Below, one piece after another: positions 40,086 through 46,315 of a DNA stretch of 46,315 bases. The stretch is from positions 1-46,315 of the forward strand of contig JAJTGC010000008.1 in assembly GCA_021298975.1 (NCBI GenBank). Direction: 5' to 3'. The position numbers and the translations under genes are program-made. Under the pieces are notes generated by a model that had not been told where the DNA came from, searched no databases, and was given only the letters and a program-made list of their open reading frames with translations. The stretch is from Oxalobacteraceae bacterium (GTDB taxonomy: Bacteria; Pseudomonadota; Gammaproteobacteria; Burkholderiales; Burkholderiaceae_D). Each line of letters begins with the position of its first letter. Positions within the stretch are counted from its first letter, which is position 1.

Positions 40086-41474
40086 ATGAGTGTTCTTAGA
40101 ATCTACAACACGCTGGCGCGTGACAAGGAAGTATTTTCCCCGATAGAGCCGGGCAAAGTTCGCATGTACGTGTGCGGCATGACGGTCTACGATTTTTGTC
40201 ATCTTGGTCATGCGCGTGTCATGGTGGTGTTCGATATGGTGCAGCGCTGGCTTCGTGCGCAAAATTACGAAGTGACCTATGTGCGCAACATCACCGATAT
40301 AGATGACAAAATTATTCGTCGCGCCGTAGAAAACAATGAATCCATCACCGCACTCACCAACCGCTACATCGCGGCAATGAACGAAGACGCTGATGCCTTG
40401 GGCGTGCAGCGGCCAGATCATGAGCCGCGAGCTACCGCCTATGTGCCGCAGATGCTCAGCCTGATCGGCAAACTCGAGGCGCGTGGTCTGGCCTATCAGG
40501 CACCAGACGGCGACGTAAATTTTTCCGTTCGCGATTTTGAGGGTTACGGCAAACTCTCCGGCAAATCGCTGGATGACCTGCGCGCCGGTGAGCGCGTTGA
40601 TGTCGATAGCGCCAAGCGGGATCCTCTGGACTTCGTGCTGTGGAAGTCTGCCCGAGCAACAGAACCCGACGAAGTCAAATGGCCATCGCCCTGGGGCGCC
40701 GGACGTCCGGGCTGGCATATTGAATGCTCTGCCATGTCATGCGATCTGCTGGGTGAACAATTTGATATCCATGGGGGTGGTCAGGACCTGCAATTTCCCC
40801 ATCACGAAAACGAGATTGCGCAGTCTGAGGGCGCGCATGCGCACACGTTCGTCAATTACTGGATGCACAATGGGTTTGTGCGGGTGGATGACGAAAAAAT
40901 GTCCAAATCATTGGGCAATTTTTTCTCGATTCGTGAAGTCCTCAAAAAATTTGATGCAGAAGTCATTCGTTTCTTCATCCTGCGTGCGCATTACCGTAGT
41001 CCCCTGAATTACTCCGATGTGCATCTGGAAGATGCTCGCATCGCGCTCACCCGCCTGTACACCGCACTCAAGGAAACTACGCCTGATGCTGTGCCGCTGG
41101 ATTGGAACGAGGCGCACGCACAACGTTTCGCTGATGCGATGAATGATGATTTCAATACGCCGATTGCCATCGCCGTGTTGTTTGATCTGGTGACCGAAGT
41201 CAATCGTCATCATTCGCCCGCGTTGGCGCGGCAGCTGCGCGGGCTGGGTGCCGTGCTTGGGTTGCTGACCCGCGAACCTCAGGTTTTCCTGCGGGGCGTT
41301 GGAGCGGCGGGTGGCCTTGATGATGATGAGGTTGCGGCGCAGATTGATGCGCGGGCACAGGCCAAGAAAGACAAAAATTTTGCCGAGGCTGATCGTATCC
41401 GCAGTACCTTGCTTGAGCAGGGAATCGTCCTCGAAGATAAACCCGGCGGTTTCACCGAATGGCGAAGGGCATGA
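40086..41474 (+). CDS. cysS: Cysteine-tRNA ligase
   Basis: CysRS charges tRNA-Cys. The 462-residue class I synthetase has the zinc-binding [15 protein letters not shown], which contains the HIGH-type motif [17 protein letters not shown] and [19 protein letters not shown] follow (further zinc ligands), then the [13 protein letters not shown] loop (KMSKS) and a helical C-terminal anticodon domain. ATG 40086 is used because [15 protein letters not shown] is the conserved start; an in-frame ATG at 40014 adds a Trp/His-rich leader of no known relevance. The upstream leader has a TGGTA/TACCA hairpin with a CCCC/GGGG inner stem (40001-40030). Confidence 0.96.
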   Translation: MSVLRIYNTLARDKEVFSPIEPGKVRMYVCGMTVYDFCHLGHARVMVVFDMVQRWLRAQNYEVTYVRNITDIDDKIIRRAVENNESITALTNRYIAAMNEDADALGVQRPDHEPRATAYVPQMLSLIGKLEARGLAYQAPDGDVNFSVRDFEGYGKLSGKSLDDLRAGERVDVDSAKRDPLDFVLWKSARATEPDEVKWPSPWGAGRPGWHIECSAMSCDLLGEQFDIHGGGQDLQFPHHENEIAQSEGAHAHTFVNYWMHNGFVRVDDEKMSKSLGNFFSIREVLKKFDAEVIRFFILRAHYRSPLNYSDVHLEDARIALTRLYTALKETTPDAVPLDWNEAHAQRFADAMNDDFNTPIAIAVLFDLVTEVNRHHSPALARQLRGLGAVLGLLTREPQVFLRGVGAAGGLDDDEVAAQIDARAQAKKDKNFAEADRIRSTLLEQGIVLEDKPGGFTEWRRA

Positions 41475-41478
41475 ATTC

Positions 41479-42120
41479 ATGGTGACGAAATCCGATCCCC
41501 TGTTTGTGCCCGAGTACTGGGAAAAGGCCAAGTCCGAGCTGATGCGGCGAGACCGCATCATGAAGAAACTCATTCCCCGTTTCGGCGACCTCCGGCTGGT
41601 TGGGCGAGGCGACCCTTTTGTGACACTGGCGCGTTCCATCGTCGGGCAGCAGATCTCTGTGATTGCGGCTCAGGCGGTCTGGGAGCGGGTGCTGGTGGTG
41701 TGTCCGAAAATGACACCCGCGCAAGTCACCCGGCAGGGGCAGGTGAAACTGGCGGGTTGCGGCCTGTCTAAACGCAAGGTGGAGTACTTGCTGGATCTTG
41801 CCATCCATTTTCGCGATGGCAGCGTCCATGAAAAAGACTGGTCCTCAATGGAAGATGAAGAGGTCATCGCCGAGTTGATCCAGATTCGGGGTATCGGCCG
41901 CTGGACCGCCGAGATGTTTCTGATTTTTAATCTGCTCAGGCCCAACATCTTGCCGCTGGATGATGTCGGATTGCTCAGGGGTATCAGCGTGAACTATTTT
42001 TCCGGTGAACCTGTCTCGCGCAGCGATGCACGGGAGGTGTCGGCCAACTGGGAGCCTTGGCGCACCGTTGCTACCTGGTACTTGTGGCGTAGCCTGGATC
42101 CGGTACCGGTAGAATACTGA
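41479..42120 (+). CDS. DNA-3-methyladenine glycosylase II-type enzyme (AlkA family)
   Basis: This 213-residue HhH-GPD glycosylase removes alkylated bases in base-excision repair. It has ARSIVGQQISVIAAQAVWERV, which is a substrate-pocket helix typical of AlkA/MAG, the helix-hairpin-helix IQIRGIGRWTAEMFLIF, and the catalytic aspartate in LPLDDVGL. It lacks the N-terminal domain of E. coli AlkA (282 residues), as in short bacterial MAG-type enzymes. ATG 41479 lies 4 bp beyond the cysS stop. The cysS-alkA-accA-tilS order is, to my knowledge, conserved in Burkholderiales. Confidence 0.92.
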   Translation: MVTKSDPLFVPEYWEKAKSELMRRDRIMKKLIPRFGDLRLVGRGDPFVTLARSIVGQQISVIAAQAVWERVLVVCPKMTPAQVTRQGQVKLAGCGLSKRKVEYLLDLAIHFRDGSVHEKDWSSMEDEEVIAELIQIRGIGRWTAEMFLIFNLLRPNILPLDDVGLLRGISVNYFSGEPVSRSDAREVSANWEPWRTVATWYLWRSLDPVPVEY

Positions 42121-42149
42121 TTGAGTCGATGCAAGAATGCTACTATCCT
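42121..42149 (+). promoter_or_regulatory. Candidate promoter of accA
   Basis: TTGAGT (42121-42126) and TATCCT (42144-42149) are 17 bp apart; an overlapping extended -10 TGC-TACTAT (42138-42146) is an alternative. Either gives a leader of about 50 nt before accA. Confidence 0.45.
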
Positions 42150-42202
42150 TGGCGTCGCAAGCAGCGCCCCGAACGGAATTGCCAGGACGATAAGGAGTCA
42201 AC

Positions 42203-43177
42203 GTGAGCAAAATCACCTTCCTCAGCTTTGAGCAGCCCATCGCAGAGCTCGAATCCAAAATCGAAGAGCTGCGTTTCGTTCAGGAAGACTCAGCCGTCGA
42301 CATCAGCGAAGAAATCGACCGCCTCTCCCAGAAAAGTCAGCAACTCACCAAAGATCTCTATGCCAAGCTCACGCCTTGGCAGGTGTCACAGATCGCGCGT
42401 CATCCGCAGCGCCCGTACACCATGGATTATGTGAATGAAATCTTCACCGATTTTCATGAGCTCCACGGTGACCGCTCTTATGCAGATGACCAATCCATCG
42501 TTGGTGGTTTGGCGCGGTTCAATGGCCAGTCGTGCATGGTTATTGGTCATCAAAAAGGGCGCGACACCAAAGAACGCGCCATGCGCAATTTCGGCATGCC
42601 CAAGCCCGAGGGTTATCGCAAGGCGCTGCGTCTGATGAAGGTCGCCGAAAAATTCAATTTGCCCGTTTTCACTTTCGTTGATACCCCCGGTGCTTTTCCT
42701 GGTATAGATGCCGAAGAGCGCGGTCAGTCTGAAGCGATTGGCCACAACCTGTATGCAATGGCGGAGCTGAAAGTGCCGCTGATCGCCACCATTATTGGTG
42801 AAGGCGGTTCAGGTGGCGCGCTGGCGATTGCGGTGGGTGATTCGGTGCTGATGCTGCAGTACTCAACTTACTCGGTCATCTCACCGGAAGGTTGCGCTTC
42901 CATCTTGTGGAAAACTGCTGATCGCGCTTCAGATGCTGCCGAAGCGCTGGGGCTCACAGCGCATCGTCTCAAAGCACTGAACCTCATCGACAAGATCGTC
43001 AACGAACCCCTTGGCGGCGCGCATCGTGATCCCAAGCAAATGGCCGTGCTGCTCAAGCGCGCTCTGGCTGACTCTCTGCGCCAGTTCCAGGGCATGAAGA
43101 CTAAAGACCTCTTGGCTGCGCGCCATGAAAAGCTGATGAGCTATGGCAAATTCAAGGAAATCGCTTCCGCTGAATAA
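42203..43177 (+). CDS. accA: Acetyl-CoA carboxylase carboxyltransferase subunit alpha
   Basis: AccA with AccD transfers carboxyl from carboxybiotin to acetyl-CoA, giving malonyl-CoA for fatty acids. The 324-residue protein has an N-terminal helical hairpin ([16 protein letters not shown]) and the crotonase-like core with [73 protein letters not shown] and [44 protein letters not shown] ribosome site precedes the start. The last 35 bp overlap the start of tilS. Confidence 0.97.
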   Translation: MSKITFLSFEQPIAELESKIEELRFVQEDSAVDISEEIDRLSQKSQQLTKDLYAKLTPWQVSQIARHPQRPYTMDYVNEIFTDFHELHGDRSYADDQSIVGGLARFNGQSCMVIGHQKGRDTKERAMRNFGMPKPEGYRKALRLMKVAEKFNLPVFTFVDTPGAFPGIDAEERGQSEAIGHNLYAMAELKVPLIATIIGEGGSGGALAIAVGDSVLMLQYSTYSVISPEGCASILWKTADRASDAAEALGLTAHRLKALNLIDKIVNEPLGGAHRDPKQMAVLLKRALADSLRQFQGMKTKDLLAARHEKLMSYGKFKEIASAE

Positions 43178-44591
43178 TTCGCCGCGCTTGCTGGAGGCGG
43201 TATTTCAACGCGCGCTGGAAGACATTCTGGCGCGCGTTGTTGTTTCCGGGCGTACCGCAGACGTGACGGGCAGAGAGCCTGCAGCAGCAATCGCACGTAT
43301 CGCGCTGGCCTACAGTGGTGGCCTTGACTCTTCGGTATTACTCCATCTGGCGGCTGCTGCCTGTCAGCAGCGCGGCATCGAATGCTTTGCTTTTCATGTG
43401 CATCATGGGCTGAGTCCCAACGCGGACCAGTGGCTGTCGCACTGCGAAGTGCAGGCGCAGCAGGTCGGTGTGCAGTTTCACGCCCGACGAGTACAACTAG
43501 ATCCGAATAACAAACTGGGCACCGAGCAGGCAGCGCGGCTGGCGCGTTACGCTGCGCTCGCCGATATGTGCAACGAACAGGCGGTGACGCTGTTGCTCAC
43601 TGCGCATCATCAGGACGATCAGAGTGAAACGGTTTTGCTGCAACTCCTGCGTGGTGCCGGCTTGCCCGGCTTGTCCGCCATGCCAACACACCAGACCAAG
43701 CATGCGCTGCTCGGTGAGCGCATCGCGCTGGGCCGGCCTTTGCTGGAGACCACCCGCGCAGAACTTGAAGCCTGGGTTCATGCCCATGCAATAAGTCATG
43801 TCATGGATGAGTCAAATGACGACAGGCGTTTTCGTCGCAATGCGCTTCGTCATCACATCATTCCCATGCTCGAGCAACAACTGCCCGGCGCACAAAAGTC
43901 CATCGCGCGCAGCACCCGCCATCTGCAGACCGCGCAGCGACTGCTGGATGAGCTTGCGGCAATGGATCTGCAAACCTGTGGCGAAGCGGGGGCGCTGGTC
44001 ATAGCGCGTTTGCAATTACTCAGCCATGACCGTCTCGATAATCTATTGCGCCATTGGCTCAGGCAATGTGGTGCCGATCACTATCCCAGTGATGCGCAGT
44101 TGTATCAGCTGCGGGAGCAAATGCTGCTCGCGCGCGACGATGCGCATCCCAGGCTCAACTTGTGTGGCCTGGTGCTTGAGCGGCGGCTGGGTCGGCTGGT
44201 TGCAAGCGCAGATGTATGCATGCCAACGGCGTTACCTGAAGAAATTCTTGTGCAGTGGCAGGGCGAGCCGGAGATCGTCATACCGGCTTGGCAGGGTCGG
44301 CTGGTTTTCGAAGCTGCTGTCGGCCCGGGTCTGGATCGTGCGCAGCTGAGGCAAGGCCCATTGTGGCTGCGTGCGCGCAGTGGTGGCGAGCGTCTGAAGC
44401 TGGATCCCAAGCGGCCGTCACGAACGCTCAAGAATCTGTTTCAGGAGTCCGACGTACCGGCGCGGGAGCGCGGCTGGTTGCCCCTGCTTTATCTCGGCGA
44501 CGAACTGGTGTTTGCGGCCGGTCTGGGCATGGATGTGCGGGCAGAGCAGGGTAGCGAGGGTATACGCTTGCGCTGGCTGCGGCACGCGTAA
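43143..44591 (+). CDS. tilS: tRNA(Ile)-lysidine synthetase
   Basis: TilS attaches lysine to C34 of tRNA-Ile(CAU) so that it reads AUA. The 482-residue protein carries the PP-loop ATP site [14 protein letters not shown] (residues about 54-67). The [11 protein letters not shown] motif and [29 protein letters not shown] follow, then [23 protein letters not shown] and a C-terminal substrate domain with [39 protein letters not shown]. The ATG at 43143 overlaps accA by 35 bp; a start further in cannot be excluded because residues 1-40 are poorly conserved. Confidence 0.94.
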   Translation: MANSRKSLPLNNSPRLLEAVFQRALEDILARVVVSGRTADVTGREPAAAIARIALAYSGGLDSSVLLHLAAAACQQRGIECFAFHVHHGLSPNADQWLSHCEVQAQQVGVQFHARRVQLDPNNKLGTEQAARLARYAALADMCNEQAVTLLLTAHHQDDQSETVLLQLLRGAGLPGLSAMPTHQTKHALLGERIALGRPLLETTRAELEAWVHAHAISHVMDESNDDRRFRRNALRHHIIPMLEQQLPGAQKSIARSTRHLQTAQRLLDELAAMDLQTCGEAGALVIARLQLLSHDRLDNLLRHWLRQCGADHYPSDAQLYQLREQMLLARDDAHPRLNLCGLVLERRLGRLVASADVCMPTALPEEILVQWQGEPEIVIPAWQGRLVFEAAVGPGLDRAQLRQGPLWLRARSGGERLKLDPKRPSRTLKNLFQESDVPARERGWLPLLYLGDELVFAAGLGMDVRAEQGSEGIRLRWLRHA

Positions 44592-44606
44592 ATTTGGAGC
44601 CTGTGC

Positions 44607-44664
44607 GGCAGGCCGCTTGCTGCCTTGGCGGGACCTTGTGATCGACCTGACGAGACAGGTTCTC
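44607..44664. repeat. Second copy of the hflX-hflK element edge, inverted
   Basis: Bases 44641-44664 are the exact reverse complement of 23895-23918, and the match continues imperfectly for about 8 more bases (GATC, one mismatch, CAAGG). Next to it, at the same relative place as the GCAGGC hairpin in the other copy, is another hairpin, GGCAG (44607-44611) with CTGCC (44620-44624). It sits between tilS and the lysC promoter. Confidence 0.75.
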
Positions 44665-44690
44665 AGTGTGGGCTGATTTACGTTGGCCAT

Positions 44691-44719
44691 TTGTCATTCC
44701 GCATTGCAACATGTAAAAT
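44691..44719 (+). promoter_or_regulatory. Sigma70-type promoter of lysC
   Basis: TTGTCA (44691-44696, 5/6) and TAAAAT (44714-44719, 5/6) are separated by 17 bp, predicting a start near 44726, about 29 nt ahead of the lysC ATG. Confidence 0.75.
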
Positions 44720-44754
44720 CGCGGGTTTTCCTGTTTTAATTTCCCTTCCAATCA

Positions 44755-46005
44755 ATGGCCTTATTCGTACACAAATACGGCGGCACATCGATGGGCTCAA
44801 CGGAGCGCATCAAGAACGTCGCGCGACGCGTCGCCAAATGGCATGACGCCGGACATCAGGTGGTGGTCGTTCCTTCCGCCATGTCAGGCGAAACCAACCG
44901 ACTGCTCGGGCTCGCCAAAGAAATCACGGGCCAACCCGATCCGCGCGAACTTGACATGCTCGCCGCCACAGGCGAGCAGGCATCAGTTGCGCTGCTGGCG
45001 ATTGCACTCCAGGCCATCGGCAAGCAGGCTGTCTCGTACACCGGCTGGCAAGTACCGATCGTGACGGACAACGCCTATACCAAAGCACGCATTGAATCGA
45101 TTGACGACGCGCGCGTTCGCAAAGATCTCGATGCAGGTCGTATCGTGATCATCACGGGTTTTCAGGGCATCGACGGCGAGGGCAATATCACCACGCTGGG
45201 TCGTGGCGGTTCAGACACGTCAGCCGTCGCTGTGGCCGCTGCCATGAAAGCCGCCGAGTGTCTGATCTACACCGATGTCGATGGCGTCTACACGACCGAC
45301 CCGCGCGTGGTGTCCGATGCGCGTCGCCTGAAGTCGGTGACCTTTGAGGAAATGCTCGAAATGGCCTCTCTCGGCTCCAAGGTCCTGCAGATCCGTTCGG
45401 TGGAATTTGCAGGTAACTACCGCGTCCCGACTCGCGTGCTGTCCTCGCTGACAGACCCGTTGACACCGCTGGACGAAGAAGCCCGCTCCGGCACCCTGAT
45501 TTCGTTTGAGGAAGACACCCACATGGAACAAGCCACCATCACCGGCATTGCCTTCAATCGCGACGAAGCGAAAATTACCGTCATGGGCGTGCCCGATCGT
45601 CCTGGTATCGCTTATCAAATTTTGGGTCCGATATCGGATGCCAATATCGAAGTCGACATGATCATTCAAAATCAGTCAGTTGAAGGCAAAACTGATTTCA
45701 CCTTCACCGTGCCACGCGGCGAATATGAAAAATCACTGAAGATCATTGATGGCGAGGTCAAACAGCATCTGGGTGCGAGCAAGGTGGCGGGTGATGCCAA
45801 GGTCTCGAAAGTCTCCGTGGTCGGTGTGGGCATGCGCAGTCACGTTGGTATCGCCTCGCAGATGTTCCGCACCCTCTCGGAAGAGAGCATCAATATCCAG
45901 ATGATTTCCACCTCCGAGATCAAGATCTCGGTGCTGATCGACGAAAAGTACATGGAGCTGGCCGTCAGAGCGCTGCACAAGGCCTTTGGGCTGGAACAGG
46001 GCTGA
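44755..46005 (+). CDS. lysC: Aspartate kinase
   Basis: This enzyme phosphorylates aspartate, the first step toward lysine, threonine, methionine and diaminopimelate. The 416-residue monofunctional type has the kinase start MALFVHKYGGTSMGS. LGRGGSDTSAVAVAAAM and LIYTDVDGVYTTDPRVVSDARRL follow, then FEEMLEMASLGSKVLQIRSVEFA. Two ACT domains (about residues 260-400; ITVMGVPDRPGIAYQILGPISDANIEVDMIIQN and VSVVGVGMRSHVGIASQMFRTLSEESINIQMISTSEIKISVLI) should give lysine/threonine feedback. An internal start giving a separate beta subunit, known in some relatives, is possible. No Shine-Dalgarno sequence is evident. Confidence 0.97.
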   Translation: MALFVHKYGGTSMGSTERIKNVARRVAKWHDAGHQVVVVPSAMSGETNRLLGLAKEITGQPDPRELDMLAATGEQASVALLAIALQAIGKQAVSYTGWQVPIVTDNAYTKARIESIDDARVRKDLDAGRIVIITGFQGIDGEGNITTLGRGGSDTSAVAVAAAMKAAECLIYTDVDGVYTTDPRVVSDARRLKSVTFEEMLEMASLGSKVLQIRSVEFAGNYRVPTRVLSSLTDPLTPLDEEARSGTLISFEEDTHMEQATITGIAFNRDEAKITVMGVPDRPGIAYQILGPISDANIEVDMIIQNQSVEGKTDFTFTVPRGEYEKSLKIIDGEVKQHLGASKVAGDAKVSKVSVVGVGMRSHVGIASQMFRTLSEESINIQMISTSEIKISVLIDEKYMELAVRALHKAFGLEQG

Positions 46006-46040
46006 TTTCCTGCGCTTTTCGCGGTGGTAGCCCGGTTTCA

Positions 46041-46069
46041 TTGACCAAAAGGCAGCGGAAAGCTATCAT
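46041..46069 (+). promoter_or_regulatory. Sigma70-type promoter of tRNA-Ser
   Basis: TTGACC (46041-46046, 5/6) and TATCAT (46064-46069, 5/6) have an ideal 17-bp spacer and lie 41 bp before the tRNA. Confidence 0.85.
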
Positions 46070-46110
46070 CGCAATCTTTGTCGCTGTGGGTAACTCACCT
46101 GCCGACAAGT

Positions 46111-46204
46111 GGAGACCTGGCCGAGTGGTCGAAGGCACTTCCCTGCTAAGGAAGCATATGGGCTTAAACCTGTATCGAGGGTTCGGATCCCTCGGTCTCC
46201 GCCA
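46111..46204 (+). tRNA. tRNA-Ser (anticodon GCT)
   Basis: The 94-nt class II tRNA has acceptor GGAGACC paired with GGTCTCC, then G and an encoded CCA. The anticodon stem CTTCC/GGAAG encloses CTGCTAA, giving anticodon GCT for AGC/AGT codons. A long variable arm (around ATGGGCTTAAACCTGTAT) and the T arm CGAGGGTTCGGATCCCTCG follow. Confidence 0.97.
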
Positions 46205-46213
46205 AGACTTACC

Positions 46214-46274
46214 CTTCTAAATCGCTCAGGCGAATTAGAAGGCGCTCAAAGCCCCGCATGATGCGGGGCTTTTT
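46214..46274 (+). terminator. Double hairpin with rho-independent terminator after tRNA-Ser
   Basis: A first stem pairs CTTCTAA (46214-46220) with TTAGAAG (46235-46241). It is followed by a strong terminator: AAAGCCCCGCA (46248-46258) pairs with TGCGGGGCTTT (46262-46272) around a 3-nt loop, ending in five T residues. Confidence 0.93.
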
Positions 46275-46315
46275 GCTATGGGCTCCTGACTGTGACCTAA
46301 GGCAGCGGCCTGACA

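Noticed and set aside
42006-42020. Match to the 24-nt element core inside the AlkA-type gene
   Set aside because: Only about 12 bases (GAACCTGTCTCG) match and they are explained by coding sequence.

Overview
The window reads as a continuous chromosomal segment of a betaproteobacterium, most likely of the order Burkholderiales. Its base composition is moderately GC-rich and genes are tightly packed. The gene orders odhB-lpdA-(lipoprotein)-zapE, surE-pcm-nlpD-rpoS, ndk-rlmN-pilF-rodZ-ispG-hisS-yfgM-bamB-der-hfq-hflX-hflK-hflC-hisZ-purA and lpxH/ppiB/ppiA-cysS-alkA-accA-tilS-lysC are ones I associate with that group. The assignment rests on synteny and protein sequence recalled from memory; no database search was possible.

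Layout. (1) 1-6671: the 3' end of the 2-oxoglutarate dehydrogenase E2 gene, lipoamide dehydrogenase, a small lipoprotein, the ZapE division ATPase, a secreted small protein, a YdcH-like protein and a DinG-family Fe-S helicase. (2) 6893-12122: the stationary-phase and repair cluster surE-pcm-nlpD-rpoS, then rlmD. A bidirectional terminator separates rlmD from the convergent Bax-inhibitor-like membrane protein. (3) 13098-29527: a long run of co-directional housekeeping genes for nucleotide balance, 23S rRNA and tRNA modification, pilus and cell-shape assembly, isoprenoid synthesis, histidyl-tRNA synthesis, outer-membrane assembly, ribosome GTPases, Hfq, the HflKC membrane complex, histidine and purine synthesis. 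(4) 29566-33523: a more accessory block with an Lrp-type regulator divergent from a stand-alone acetolactate synthase large subunit, a mandelate-racemase-like enolase-superfamily enzyme, and a tRNA-Leu gene followed by a near-perfect tandem duplication. (5) 33673-37626: rnr, rlmB, cysE. (6) 37627-46315: a 35-bp tandem repeat at the lpxH end, two cyclophilins, cysS, an AlkA-type glycosylase, accA, tilS, lysC, and tRNA-Ser with a clear promoter and terminator.

Most genes are ordinary core genes whose families can be recognised from catalytic motifs. The unexplained structure lies between genes: a 148-bp duplication that starts in the 3' end of tRNA-Leu and carries a duplicated terminator (comparable in layout to the rtT repeats behind E. 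coli tRNA-Tyr); a hairpin-rich element of about 150 bp between hflX and hflK whose 24-nt edge recurs in inverted orientation upstream of lysC; a 35-bp minisatellite that seems to have grown from the lpxH stop region; and palindromes likely to be operators in front of ilvB and the enolase-superfamily gene. I see no phage, insertion sequence, CRISPR array or defence system.
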